Numbered from the stretch's first letter, positions 50,904 to 64,000 are shown. The stretch is DNA of 64,000 nucleotides from Selaginella tamariscina (GCA_003024785.1 PUQB01000164.1:402657-466656); one strand, 5' to 3'. Made by a program: numbers and translations. The notes: generated by a model not told the origin, from the letters alone.

Positions 50904-51561
50904 TTTTTGTTTTGCAGATTGGTTTGTCAGCACTTACAGCAATGGTTTTACTTGCAAATCTTATAACAGAGAAGCCGTCACTTGCCAATGAAATATGCCA
51001 AGGTAATTTGGGTGTTTCACTATCACATGTATATATCTATTATTATTACTATATAAATCTTAATTATTAGCATATAATGTATATAGGTCGTGATTGAATA
51101 CATAACTATATAACAATTTTAACTTTACTGTATATATTTTCAATGTAATTATATAATATAATGCTGTTTTTCTTATGCAGAACCTGTTTTAGTTGATAGA
51201 TTGCTAGCACTTGTACCAGATGACTCGAGTTCTAGAAACGCTCTTGGAGTATTATAAACAGTATATGTAAATGCATTACTGTGGATAATACAGAGATTAT
51301 CAACATAATTGCGCGTGGAAGCGTTAAACTAATCGATGATACATTGGAAGATGATAATAGTACCTTGGAAACAAAGGTATTTAATATTTATTTTGTTTAT
51401 TTATATTATAATGTATAAACTTTGTATTGTTGAAGTTCTAATTAACTGTTACATAGATGGAGCTTTTGAGGGTTTTGAAGGACTATTTAACAGTACATGA
51501 ACAAGATATGTATGTGAAGGAGGCGTGTGAGTTACTTGAGCAAACATGTGCAACCAAATAG
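48884..51561 (+). CDS. SAAL1: SAAL1-like armadillo-repeat protein, 10 exons
   Basis: The first exon (48884-48922) encodes 13 residues (MDAKEHGENVVGT) and is in phase with exon 2 (49366-49598), which supports this start. Later exons: 49774-49839, 49958-50094, 50295-50420, 50465-50601, 50723-50858, 50918-51002, 51181-51376, 51457-51561. The sequence VDNCILDVLLGMLQVPYSNR is followed by EICMGILANMACP and a helical repeat pattern. It matches the core of SAAL1 (serum amyloid A-like 1), whose animal version has EICVGILGNMACF at the equivalent place. Exon 2 also has an acidic linker (about residues 38-70). Function in plants is not established to my knowledge; armadillo folds usually mediate protein contacts. 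One-base indels break the frame near 49550, 50010 and 51255. The final exon may splice on, because CAG|GTAACT follows the stop. Confidence 0.75.
49056..49108. repeat. Compound microsatellite (TA)n(GA)n
   Basis: It lies in SAAL1 intron 1 and is followed by ACATACATACATA. A second (CA)n(TA)n tract lies at 49289-49338, just before exon 2. Confidence 0.85.
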
Positions 51562-51601
51562 TGAATTTCAGGTAACTAGTTTATTTATCGCGTGCGCGCG
51601 C

Positions 51602-51635
<34 letters not shown>

Positions 51636-51899
51636 TATTGTAAATTTATATAAAAGCTTAATATATTATTTAATACACACTGTATCAGGTGGGAGCACCA
51701 ACACAATGCCTCAGTTTAAAATAACAGTAAGATATTTAACAATAATTATATATATTTTATTTTCATATATATACGAGTACTACAGTGTTTAATATTATTT
51801 GAAAAACTAATACATCAGGAGTTTTATTTTATTATTATTTTTGTCTCTTAAACAAGATAATTAAGGTTATTTTAATACAAGTTATACGTTCTTTTTAGG

Positions 51900-52014
51900 G
51901 CTTTCTCTGTTTTAGGGTTCTTGGCGGGGTTTTCACGGTTTCATCTAGGTGCGGATTACAGAATGCAGGTGCTGCCCGCTTAGATCCTCATCTGCATTCT
52001 CATTAGAATCAGGT
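51900..52014 (+). promoter_or_regulatory. Putative 5' untranslated exon of the PMT gene
   Basis: This GC-richer stretch ends ATCAG|GTAAAC, a good splice donor, 48 bases before the next exon, which contains the start ATG. The layout suggests a 5'UTR intron. Confidence 0.45.
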
Positions 52015-52062
52015 AAACTATAGCAATATGTATTTTTTTATTTTCTTATATATTTATATAGA

Positions 52063-54436
52063 ATGGCGCATTTTTCCGCATTAATCTGCTGCATTTTGTG
52101 GATCACAGCTGCAGGTGAGTGTTTTTCCTTTTGCCCTTTTGCCCTTTTGCCTTTCCAGAAATCTAAAACATTTTATCATAGGCGCCTTTAGAACAGACAC
52201 AGGTAGAGAGCTCGACGATGAAAGCTTCAATGATCAAGGGTGGAGTAACGGCAAAGAGGAAACAAACTCGGTATCTCATATTATATATTATAGTTGGTCC
52301 ATATGTGCGTGCGTGTGTGCGTGTGTGTGTGTGGAGACACACACACACAGATATGGACATATAAATATACATTATATCTTACCTTGAGATATAGGAATCT
52401 GGTGCTACGTTTCTGGGATTTCTCAAAAGAGATGGATCTCTCGACAACGAGATCATTACAAGAGATTCTGGAGATTCTAAGGTGGATTTTACAGAGAATG
52501 AACTCGTTCTAAACAGGTACCTGCAATGTTCATGCATAGCATCACTTATATATCATATCATCTACTTGGTTAAATAGAGCTGGATGATTGGTATCTAATA
52601 CGTGTTTCTAGAACTATAATATGGAAATAAATTGTTCCTATATTGTATTTTATAGTTTAAAATATATATTTATATTCTAGGCATCGCCGTATTATAATAT
52701 AATGTATGGTATTATTCTCAACAGGACATTCGAAGAAGATGATGTAAATGGGAAATCATATGTCTTCGAGGAGTGCCCACCACGTATGAAGGAGTATATA
52801 CCCTGTCTTGACAATGCAGATGCTATAAGTAAACTGAAATCTACGGAGAGAGGTGAAAAATGGGAGCGGCATTGTCCTGTGGGAAAATCTCGTATGTGTT
52901 GTACTGTTCCCCCTCCACTGGGATACAAGCGTCCCATAAGCTGGCCTAGAAGCAGAGACGAGGTATGTATATACACTGTGTGCGTGCGTATGTAACTTCT
53001 ACATACATACATACATATACATATGCATGCTTAACAAACCTTTATATAGGGCATAAACACACAAACGCACGCGCGAGAAAGACAAAGTATGCCTGAAGTA
53101 CACACGCACAGACACTCACTCACACACACAGAATTCATACACGTGTATGTATATATGGTTAAATCATTATCTTTTATGCAGGTTTGGTATAGTAATGTGC
53201 CACACACAAGGCTTGTTGCTGATAAAGGAGGTCAAAACTGGATACAAAGCCAGAAGGACAAGTTTATATTTCCCGGTGGTGGAACACAATTTGCACACGG
53301 AGCTGACCAATATCTCGACCAAATGGTGCAGGTCTCTCTCTCTCTCTCTCCACACACACACACACACGCTTGTATATGTGGGCGCACACATTTGTATTTA
53401 GATGGTTCCGGAATTGGCATTTGGAGTGAGAACTCGGGTAGCGTTGGACATAGGTTGCGGGGTAGCAAGCTGGGGTGCATATCTCCTCTCACGCAACGTT
53501 CTAACGCTGTCCATCGCCCCAAAGGACGTTCACGAGAACCAGATACAGTTTGCTCTGGAGCGTGGAGTCCCTGCTATGGTTGCTGTTCTTGCTACACGCC
53601 GTCTATTGTACCCAAGCCAGGCCTTTGATCTTATACACTGCTCCCGTTGTCGAATTAATTGGACTCGTGATGGTAAGGACGTGTGTGTGTTTGTGTGTGT
53701 ATATAGAGTCTACTGTATATACCAACACGAGTAGTATCGTGTAAGAGTCACATATAGTACATGCCGTTGTTATATATACAGCCAAAGTGGTGATTATTCA
53801 GTTTGGAATATTATAGATTACGATATATGTTTATAATTTCTATTATAAGAGCAATGAAGTCTCTCTCTCTCTCTTTCTCTCTCTCGTGTATAAACTTTTT
53901 AACAGAAACGATGCGTTTTGTCTCATACAATATACTAACACTACAACTACAGCTGATATTCGCTCTTAATTTGTGAATCTCTATATTTGTGTGTTTGTTT
54001 ATTGACGTTATTTTTATTAATTTGCTGCAGATGGAATATTGCTTACCGAAGTCAACCGGCTACTGCGTGGTGGAGGATACTTTGCGTGGGCAGCACAACC
54101 TGTATATAAGCACGAGGAAAGCAGTTTGCAGGCATGGAATGGTATAGAACAAGTTTCTCCAACACAGATATATATCTATCTATCTATCTATATCTACACA
54201 CATATATAATTATAATAGTAATAATCTTGTTATTATATACAAAGTATATTAGACTGTTATGCTTTCATTTACAGAGATGGTGGATCTAGCTACACGCTTA
54301 TGCTGGAGATTGGTTAAGAAACAAGGATACATTGCTATATGGCAGAAACCATTTGACAACACTTGCTATTATCAACGCCCTTCTGGTACTTCGCCTCGCC
54401 TTTGTGATTCTGGAGACGATCCCAACTCTGTCTGGT

Positions 54437-54479
<43 letters not shown>

Positions 54480-56462
54480 GAGAGAGAGAGACTATGCCCA
54501 TTTGGGCCATCTGTGTGTATAAACGTATATTTATGTAACCTTGAAACTATAATCATGTTAAAACTTGTACGTCTGTGATTGTGAATCGTGTATTGTGTAT
54601 GATCGTAGGATATGCTCAAAATAGGTGTGTGTGTCTGTGTGTGTCTGTGTCAGATATACTCACATGTTTCTGTATCTTCACATACAAACTAACACATGTA
54701 TGAATGTATCTGTAAGCATGCGTATATGCATTTGCTAAATTAAAACAGCTCCATGAAGAGGATTTACTCAAGCCAGAAAAGCACATCATCATTGCACGTG
54801 GATGGCTAATACTAATTTTCCCTCAGGTATGTGCCTTTGAAAGCTTGCATTACATTATTGCCTGAAGGTGGACTCGGTCGTAATATTTCGAACTGGCCAT
54901 CAAGTAAGTTTATGTTTATAGTACAATCTGTATACTATTGATCCTGTATGTTTATATACTAGCGCATATATCTATATCTATCTATCTATGTAGATAGATA
55001 GATAGATAGATATATGTATACGTGTGTGTGCGTGTAGTTTCTTATATTAACTTTTATTGTTACTTTTGGTTTATATGCAGGATTATCACTTCCACCAGCC
55101 AGGTTAAAAGAAGTGAAGTCTGATGCTTTGCAAGCCAAGCCAGAAGTGTTTAGAAGAACAAAGGTATCTCTCTCTCTCTTCTCTCTCTCAGTAATTACTT
55201 ATTCTCATTTATTTGTTTATTAAAACTTATTAATTATGAATATAGATACTGGAATGCAATTGTTGAAGGCTATTTACGAGGCCTCGGAATTAAAAAGGAA
55301 GATATTAGGAATGTCCTGGACATGCGAGCCGGCTATGGAGGGTACACACACACACACAGATACTGTAGCTAATAAAGTATATAAATTGACATATAACTTA
55401 TAATAAGCTAGTTTAGCATGAGTTTGCTTATTATATGGGCTATATATGTTATATTATATCTTAATAACTTGATTATAACACACTATATAGGTTTGCTGCA
55501 GCTTTGATATCGCAAAAAGTGGACTGGTGGGTTATGAATGTGGTTCCGATAACTGGCGTTAATACTTTGCCGGTTATATATGATAGAGGATTAATAGGAG
55601 TTGCCCATGACTGGTATTTTATTTATCTAAATTTCTATTTTGTTTTGTTTTAAAATTATTATTCTTTGTACTGGGCTCGTGCAGGTGTGAAGCATTTGAC
55701 ACATATCCACGTACATATGACCTGATACATGCAGCTGGAGTTTTCATGCTAGAAAAGAAAAGGTATTTTGTGTGCGGTGTGTTATACCTACTAAACACAC
55801 ACACGCATATGTATATATTACTGTGTAGAGTAAACAGCCTCTCTTTGTATGTGTGTTGATTATGTGAAAGTATTTCCTTATACATTTCAGTTTTTGAACT
55901 TTATAACTTCTATACAGTACCTACTTTTATATATACATATATCCGACTAATGCGTGCATACATGAATATACATGCAATAAATTTGTTACGCCTATCTAGG
56001 ATCACTCGAGCTCAGGTACTGTAATCATTTTACTTAAGCAAGAACAACATATTAATTATGCAGGTTATTAAATTTCTACTGTATGTTTTTCTATGTGTAT
56101 TATATATAGAGAGAGAGGAGGATTTGTAAGTGTCGCATATATCCTTTTATATGTATGGTGAAATAAGTCATAAATATGCATGGTCTTTCTCACATATACA
56201 CTTACACATGAACACACACATATGTATGTGTATCTAATGCTTTTGTTATCAACAGATGTAATGCTGGACATAAATACTCGAAATGGACCGTATACTACGG
56301 CCAGGGGGATGGGTATTAATACGCGAGTCCAGATACATGGCAGCCGAGCTCGAGTTCTTAGCAAAGTCTGTTAAATGGCACACACGTATTCTGGAGACGG
56401 AAAGTGGCCCTTACGGTAAAGATAAACTCCTCTCTTGCCAGAAGCCTTTATCACGTTCCTGA
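52063..56462 (+). CDS. PMT10/11-like putative pectin methyltransferase, 14 exons
   Basis: This is a Golgi type II membrane protein of the plant PMT (DUF248) family of SAM-dependent methyltransferases, thought to methylate pectin. Exon 1 (52063-52114) encodes the membrane anchor ([17 protein letters not shown]). Motif I for SAM is [16 protein letters not shown] (exon 6). Other landmarks are [74 protein letters not shown] and [18 protein letters not shown]. Exons: 52063-52114, 52182-52271, 52395-52516, 52725-52962, 53182-53331, 53402-53672, 54031-54141, 54275-54434, 54827-54903, 55081-55163, 55246-55341, 55491-55613, 55685-55762, 56256-56462. The best family match is PMT10/PMT11. The N-terminal stem is short. 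Small indels occur at the starts of exons 11 and 14; otherwise the frame is open. The last exon ends in [11 protein letters not shown] and a stop. Confidence 0.88.
54973..55013. repeat. (TATC)n-(GATA)n inverted repeat in PMT intron 9
   Basis: TCTA/TATC units are followed by their complement GATA after a 4-base spacer, forming an almost perfect hairpin. A related TATC run lies at 54171-54190. Confidence 0.8.
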
Positions 56463-57594
56463 TAATTACCAACACGACCTACCACACCCACACATACGAG
56501 GTAGCATGTCTGTGTGTGCGTGTGAACTCTATTATACTATACATACATACATACATATACTCTCTCTCTCTATTTATGTGTGTGTGTGTAGATACACACA
56601 TAACCAAGTTAAAGTAAATAGGTAAGCCTTTACGAACTTTCTAAAAACGATTGTATACAATATATCAGGTATATACCTTTCATTATGAGAAGGTATCTGT
56701 GAGTTTTATGTTTTATAATATATAGATACACTGTGAAAGAAATGGGTGTGTGTGTGTGAACTTTTACCAAGTTTCCGATTACAGTACGTATTTATTACTA
56801 GATACTACTAGACAAGTGCACATGGACATACACACACACACCACACACCACACATTATATATATACATATATATATCTGTATATGTGTATGTATACTTGG
56901 TACATATCCTTTACTGTATAACAAAATAATTTGATGTGTCTGTATCGGTATCAATGTGGGTATATATGATAGGAACGTGCATATATTGTACGTATAGATA
57001 TGTATATCTACATATATACAGAGCGTACGTATATACATATATACATGTTATAGATAACATGCATAGCTATATATAAGTTTCTAACTTTCTGCTAATTGAC
57101 AGGATGGTTTTCAACTTGTAACAGGTATTTTTTAAATGTTATGTTTTTTTTTTAATATAAAATTCAATTAAGGTATACATAAAATAAAATTATTTAATTA
57201 AGGTGTATCATGACATAAAAATTATTAGTATATTCTAGTTTATAAAATTAAAATAAGTAATAATATAGTTTTGATAATAAGTAAATTTTCATAGATAAAA
57301 AATATTATCTTAAATTACTTAACTTTAATATGTTTTTATCTTTTAATCTTGTATATTCAATTTAATATATACTTTGAAATGTTTAATGATCATATTTAAG
57401 ACATTACAATTGTTAATTGTATTATGTTATTAACTGTTAAATATGAATTTAATGTTAGCATCTTATTAAGTTAGATTAACATGTTATTAGGTTAAATGCA
57501 CATGATATTAACTTTCCCGCCGGGGAATATATACCCCAAGAACCTAAATCTCTGTCATTTCTTCGATATAAATTTTTGAAGGCAGCGAGGCGCC
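56463..57594. other. Intergenic region between PMT and SMC5
   Basis: AT-rich, with GT/CA repeats and an AT-only stretch near 57120-57480. The last 60 bases before the SMC5 start become GC-rich and presumably hold the leader. No other gene is seen. Confidence 0.5.
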
Positions 57595-60500
57595 ATGGCG
57601 GCGTCTCAATCCGGACAGCCGCCTCCGCACAAGCGCACGAGGGTGCGCGCCGAGAGGTAAGCACGCGATCGCGGTCAAGAAGAGGGATTTTGTTTCATAT
57701 GTATATGTGTGTGTGTGTGTATGTGTATGGATTTATTTGCACACAAAGAATGTCGTCGAGATGCCGCTTGAAAACAGGGAATTTTCCGTGATTACTAGGG
57801 TTATTAGATTCTTTCAGGGATTTCCCGAATTCTAACTTGATCGATTGATTTCACAGGGATAATGTTGTTTCTTCTCCACAGAAGCGCTCAAGGATTCATC
57901 CCGAGAGGTAAGACGGATCAAAAGGAGGGATTTTTTTGAGAGTTTTCGTAATTTCTAGGGTTCTTTGTAACTCCGCAGGGACAATGATGATTTTATGCGA
58001 GGAAATATCATCAAAATCCGGCTCCATAACTTCATGACTTACTCTGATATTACCACTAATCCTGGGCCGCGATTGAATCTTGTTATTGGTCCCAATGGTA
58101 CTGGTAAAAGCTCCCTTGTTTGCGCCATCGCAATTGGGCTTGGCGGAGAACCACAGGTATGGCATATATACACACACATTGTCAAATGTATTTTATTTAT
58201 ATAGCTATATCACCATGCTAGACCTTTTAATCCGTGTATTAAGTTGCAAGTTTTTATCATGTGGCTGCCTGTCTTATTAAATTTTCGGGCAACTTGTCAG
58301 CCAAGTTAATGAACGCACAAGATTATAGTTTGCATTGTTATAGTCTATGGTGAATAAATTGTTTTGCTATTACATGTTTTTAAATAAGTGTATGTTTAGC
58401 TACTTGGCCGAGCTGGTCATATTGGGGATTACGTGAAAAGAGGTGAGGAGAGCGGGACGGTAGAGATATCGTTGAGAGGCGACTCTTCAGATGAAACCAT
58501 TGTCATTACACGGAAGATCAACAAACAGAACAAATCCGACTGGTTATTAAACGGTAATCTGCACATCCTATACGCACACACATATATGCATGTCACTATA
58601 CATATACAGCTTAATTTTGGTTTTGCACAGGAAGGCCAGCGTCAAAGAGAACTGTTCAAGAGACTGTGCAGAGGTTTAATATACAAGTGAATAACCTCAC
58701 GCAGGTATTTTTAAATGTAAATAGAGTGTAATGTATGTAATGTAGTAATATGCTACACACTACCACGTTAGACAGTGACATATAGAGTTTAGAGTTTAGT
58801 ATCTCACTATAAATTAATGATGCTTAACGCAAAGTTGGTGCAGTCAACTGATGCAATGTCACTTGCTGTGTCAGTTTTTACCGCAAGACAGAGTGTGTGA
58901 GTTTGCAAAAATGACTCCTATTCAGCTGTTGGAAGAGACGGAGAAGGCTGTTGGCGATCCTGAGCTTTCACAACAGCATGAAAAGTTAATTACCCTCAAT
59001 GAGGAGCTTAAGCAACGTCAAGTGGTCAGTACATATTATATACTAGTACATTTTTAGACCTGATTTTATTTGAATTTACATATTTATGTGTAAGTACAGA
59101 CGGCCAGGCAGCTGGAGAGCACACTTAATAAGCACCAAAGCAACAACGCAGAGCTGGAGAAGGATGTCGAAAGAGTGCAAGAACGGAACAGGCTGTTTGC
59201 AAGGGTGCGTTTAGATATTCTTTTAGACATATAATCTACTACTGCTGCATTTTCAAAGGTTAACTGCTTGCTGGTATTATTAATTATTTTCTTCTAAATT
59301 AGGCGGAAGAAATGAAGAAAAAACTTCCGTGGCTATATATGATAGAGAGAAGAACACTTATCAAGATGCAAAGGAAAGAGAGAAAGAAGCTAAAAGGAAA
59401 CTTCAACAGCTGCTAGAGCAGGTTGCAACCTGCAAGGAGCCTATACAGTACGTACTTTTGTGCATAACCTATATATGTGTACAACATTTCACCGTTAGGC
59501 AGTAAACCATTATATGTATATGGAGTAGTATACGCATAATTTTCTACATAGAACAAATACAAATTATATTTTGTGTTTGTAGAGAAAGGAAGATATTGAA
59601 AGGCAAAGTGGAAAGCTCATGCAAGAAGCTACGGGATGCATTGGCAAATCTTGAATCCAAACGAAGGGACTTACGCCGGAAAGAGAACGAGCTAGTAAGT
59701 GTGTCGATCTATCCATTACCAACTTATTCATTTATGCTTTCATATAGCTGATACGGGCATACATCCATGTTGTGCTATATTGTCCATTTATGCATACATA
59801 TACCTACATATGCATACCACATGCATAACATATATGTAATCATTTGCTTAGACTTTTATCGTTAATTGATTGTGTGTGCAGAGGGCTCAAATGAACGCCA
59901 AGATGACTGAGATAGAGGATCTTAACCGTTCAGAGGCAAATCGTGTGGAGAAACTTAGACAAGCAAGGGCTATGGTGGTGGAGGCAGAACAGGAGTTTAC
60001 CAATTTACCTGTTGTTGAGCCTCAAACTGCAGAATCGGTAAGTGAAATTGCTAATATATATCTGTGTTTACATATATTAAGCAAATTATTATGTTTATAT
60101 CTTATATCTTGCATATATAACAACATACATGCTCGTGCACTTTCCGGATTTAATAACGTACAATGTTATAAATGATATCCTGTACCGTTTCCTTACTAAA
60201 GTAATATGTTTTTTTTTAATAACAATAAGCTAAATAACTAGTATTTTTGTTTTTATTTAGTGTATATATGAAAATAAAAGCATACGCACACGTGTATATA
60301 TATAGAGGGGGATTCGTGCTTTATTCTATTTTACTCTTTCAACAGGAGGAGCTGGGAAAACAAATAAGTGAAATTGAACTGGCAATTCAGGAAAAAAAAA
60401 GGTCCTTGCAGGAATGTACTCTTCAGGAAAGACAGAAACTCTCCGAAATCGAGCGTTGTGACAGGAGGTACGTATATGCTATTATATTATCAATATTCAC

Positions 60501-63500
60501 GCGCATGTACTTCATATACACATGAACACGTATAATACACATAAGCTATTCGTTCACATATTTTAATTGGATTGCTGACGTGCGTATGTGCTACATGTGT
60601 GTGTTACGTATAATTATGTTACACACCTTTTAGGACTACAAAAGTAAAGGTATAATTTAATTTCAAACTTATATTAAGATTTAAATTATGATCGAATTTT
60701 AGCGTGGTTAAACTAGTTATATGGCTATATGTATATAACTAGTTTATACTACTGTTGTTATACCTACATACATGGGTTAACCTATTGGCATACCTACGTA
60801 CGCTATGGAAGACAGCAATTAAAATGGAATTGTATCTTTTTATTTGTTTTTATCAGGATTACGGAAATCCAAAGTGTGACCAACCAGCGTTTGCAGCTAC
60901 TGAAGTCTTCTGGATTAGCTCCTAAAATATTCGAGGCTTACGGATGGGTTCAGCAGAATAAAAATCAGTTCAAGCAAGAAGTTTATGGTCCTGTGCTTCT
61001 CGAGGTTAATAATTATTTTTTGCTTGAAAATTACTATCATAACCCTATAGTATCCCTTTTCTAAGATATATTATGGATACACTAATTTACATATTTCATT
61101 TTCTTGTTCTCTTTCAGGTGAACATTCCGAATAGAGAACTGGCTGGATTTGTAGAAGGCCAGGTTGCAGGCTACATTTGGAAGGTATGTCTTATGTTATA
61201 TATAGACACGCATACTCGTATATACATGCGTACGTACGTACATTTATATAACTTCTTTTTGTTTTCTTGGTTAGTCGTTTATAACTCAGGATCGGGAGGA
61301 TCGAGATTTACTTGTTAGAAATCTTAAGCAGTTTGAATGTCCTGTCATTAACTTCACAGGAGAAGATCTACCACCTCCAGGAAGACCTTTGACTGAAGAG
61401 GTAAAACACGGTGTGTCTTGTGCGCGCGTGCACAGCATATGTAGCATACATATATACATATATGTATGTTTCTAGAGTATATTTATGTTGTGTACTAACG
61501 AATGTGTAGAAAAAAAGATGAAAAGGCTTGGGATTAAGGGGAGGCTTGATGAAGTTATAGCTGCTCCACAAGTTGTGAAAGATGTTTTGGTTGGACAATT
61601 TAATTTGAACCTCTCGGTATGTACAATTTTCAAATACGTACATAATGCATATATGCATACAGATGTATGATATACATAAATAATAAATTTGGAAAACATA
61701 TATTGTAATTAAGGCCTTATTATTATATTACATTACTATTTTGTGCAGTATATAGGAAATGCAGAGACAAATCAAAGAGCAGAGGAGGCTCGTGATCTTG
61801 GAATACGTATTTATGGACTCCTGAGAACCATTATAGGTGGCAAGAGTCTCGTTATACAGGACGAGTTTCTGCTTTTGTTAATTCTGTTCGCCCAGCTCGC
61901 TTATTTTCACCTCGTAAGCCTCTGTGTGTGCGCGCGCGCGTGTTCCACAGACGTACATATAGATACATGCGTCTATGTAGTATATATATCTTTGACATAG
62001 TTATAGATACATGTTTCAGAAGTGTTTTATGAACCTATACATACAAAACGCACACACACAAGAATTGTGAGTGGTTAACAAATCAGTTTTATGCATTACA
62101 ATCAGACACCTACATACAAAAGCACATACAAATATTCCTTATAGTTTACGCTTACCTTCTTTAGTATGTAAATACACACGTATACCTGAATTAGTATGTT
62201 AGCTGGTTATTAATGCATTTCTTTAATTTCTATGAATAGGTGTGGATACAACTGAATTGGAGCAAATACAACGTAAAAGAGCCGAGGCGGAGCGAACTGC
62301 AGCGAGGTTTAAAGAGCAGAAAAGAACTCTTTCTGATGAACAAAGGCAGCTGGAGGACCAAGAAGCTGTTTTCCAGCGACAAAGAGTATGCTTATTATAA
62401 CTACTATGGTATATATCATATCATATGTATCATTTTATATTTGCAGGAGGAAATTGTTAATCGTGCGAGGTTTGAAAGGAGGAAACGCCAGGAGATGCAA
62501 AGCAAGATAGGTAGGCTTGTATGTATAGAGAGGGAGGGAGAGGGAGAGGGAGAGGACATTGTACTTTTATATTATATAATATAATTATCAAAAATGTAGT
62601 ATATACCATAATAGACCGTTTGTAATATATATAGAGCAACGAAGGCGGAAACTGAGATCACTTGAAGAGGAGGAAGATGTGCAAACGGCCATTCAAAGGC
62701 TTCGTGCTGCTGTTAATGACTTAAATGCTAAACGGTGTAATAAAGCAATCGAACTAAAGGTACTATAACGTTAATATCTTATATGTACAGACGTGCATAC
62801 GACTTACTGTAAGTATATCTGTGTGTATTCAGTTTATTATGTTTTAGTTTATGCTATAAACACATGATTCATAGTATAATTTAGTGAAAGTATGATATGT
62901 GGACTATGAAAAATATGTGAATTACATTGACGAAGATTTTCTTGCAGGAACTGCTAGTTAAATCAACAACTGATCAGATGACGTGCAATGTTCAATCGTT
63001 GGTTGTTGCGGAGCTTGATGCTATTGTAAGTTCATTGTGTTGTATATTGGTATAACGAACTTATAGTATAGTTTATGAACTAAACACTTAATACTGTATA
63101 CTGATATATACACACGCGTATATATTTGTTTATTTCTACTTTTATTTGTTTATTCTACTTTTATAGGTGAAGCACATGGAAAAGGACGTACAGGTACAAG
63201 AGAGATTGGCACTTCAAGCACAACAAGCGCATGACGACTGTATGTTATTGTTTTCTGGATATGCACATATTATATGTTCATCCATAATACAGATTTACAT
63301 TTAAACATGTCTTTACTCGTACTTTATAACACACACAACGCACGCACACACACACACACACAGTTTCCTTAAGTTTTGATTATGTTTTAGGTAAAGAGGA
63401 GGTTCAACGATGTAGACGGAAGTTAGAAGAAGCCAAAAACTATGCGGAAAGCATCGCAAGGATTACACCTGCGCTTTCAGCTGCTTTTCAAGAAGTCTGT

Positions 63501-64000
63501 CTCTCTCTCTCTCTCTCTCTCTACGTTTGACGTATTCTATGGACATACACATCGTCTCTCTGTTTCTCATTGACATAGATACTAAATGATTAAATATGTG
63601 GTTTATGATAAGCCTTAAAAACCTTATTGTTGCTGTTTTCTATGCAGATGGCCGATACTGTTGAAGATTTAGAAGACGCAATAGAAAGTTGCATTGCTCA
63701 AGCACATACTGTACTTTGTCAGAATCCCAATGTGCTGGAAGAGTATGAACGCCGATGTCAACAGGTATCATATATTTGCACACATTGTGTGTGTGTGTAG
63801 GAATGTATGTATGCATGATATACTTGTAGCTCTATAACCGCGTATAGACAGAGACGTAGATATACACACATATATGTACATACATATCCCTGGATGCTCA
63901 TTAATATATTACATACAGGCAATAAAATAATTTAAGTATATTATTAGCAGTTTATGGTGAAAGTAATTAAAGAGAATGTGTTTACTACATAAAACCAACG
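57595..64000 (+). CDS. SMC5: SMC5, structural maintenance of chromosomes protein 5 (partial, cut by window end)
   Basis: SMC5 pairs with SMC6 in the complex that handles recombination intermediates and DNA repair in the nucleus. The ATG at 57595 lies in a good context (GCCATGGCG). The Walker A motif GPNGTGKSS is in exon 3 after FMTYSDITTNPGPRLNLVI, followed by NLTQFLPQDRVCEFAKMTP. The first coiled coil runs to about 60470. The hinge is in exons 12-16 (LAPKIFEAYGWVQQNKNQF, then ELAGFVEGQVAGYIWK and LWTPENHYRW), and the second coil begins at 62240. The C-terminal ATPase half lies outside. Exons: 57595-57656, 57857-57907, 57979-58156, 58400-58553, 58631-58704, 58875-59024, 59100-59204, 59303-59447, 59583-59694, 59882-60037, 60346-60467, 60857-61004, 61118-61183, 61275-61400, 61510-61616, 61749-61913, 62240-62385, 62447-62510, 62635-62759, 62948-63025, 63167-63239, 63391-63494, 63648-63764. 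One-base indels disturb exons 8, 15 and 16. Exon 2 looks like a duplicate of the end of exon 1. Confidence 0.92.

Noticed and set aside
54747-54826. Additional PMT exon before exon 9
   Set aside because: The preceding exon joins exon 9 (54827) in phase and gives the family phrase [10 protein letters not shown], so this stretch is intron despite an acceptor-like CAG.

Overview
The window is nuclear DNA of a land plant. The evidence is plant-specific gene families (a galectin-domain arabinogalactan galactosyltransferase and a PMT-type pectin methyltransferase), GT-AG introns throughout, Ty3/gypsy elements including chromoviruses, and a non-coding LTR family with a tRNA-iMet-type primer site. 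The very AT-rich, microsatellite-filled introns and a jacalin-aerolysin gene make me lean towards a non-seed vascular plant (fern or lycophyte). That placement is an inference, not something the sequence proves.

Left half (1-31229): a nested retrotransposon pile with one host-type gene near its right edge. The oldest layer is a non-coding LTR element, D1 (segments 249-1560, 14195-15255 and 26683-27355). A Ty3/gypsy element A (minus strand, target duplication GACCC) sits in its 5' LTR. A chromovirus B (plus strand) sits in A's own 5' LTR and has lost its 3' end. A second Ty3/gypsy element E, with very short LTRs, sits in D1's internal region. A second copy of the D family (D2, 19029-25756) sits inside E's integrase gene. 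To the right is a two-exon gene for a secreted jacalin-aerolysin pore-forming-type protein (28982-30100), followed by the 3' end of another chromovirus (F, 30241-31229).

Middle (31230-40066): AT-rich spacer, then a full-length but inactive chromovirus C (32002-37684, minus strand) with a perfect 5-bp target duplication CATAA, then about 2.4 kb of AT-rich DNA without genes. B and C belong to one family. Their primer-binding region does not look like a tRNA match but is partly complementary to the predicted 5' end of their own transcript.

Right half (40067-64000): a gene-dense block of five conserved genes. On the minus strand are a hydroxyproline O-galactosyltransferase (GALT) and a BAP31-like ER membrane protein. 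On the plus strand are a SAAL1-like armadillo-repeat protein, a PMT10/11-like methyltransferase, and SMC5 (cut by the window end). BAP31 and SAAL1 are divergent and share a gap of about 0.6 kb.

Two patterns cut across the gene block. Most introns carry GT/CA, GA/CT or TA repeats just downstream of the 5' splice site. Nearly every gene also carries isolated one-base indels, mostly in short homopolymers, that break otherwise excellent protein matches, which suggests consensus sequence errors more than true pseudogenes. The SMC5 gene also shows an internal duplication of its first exon-intron unit.
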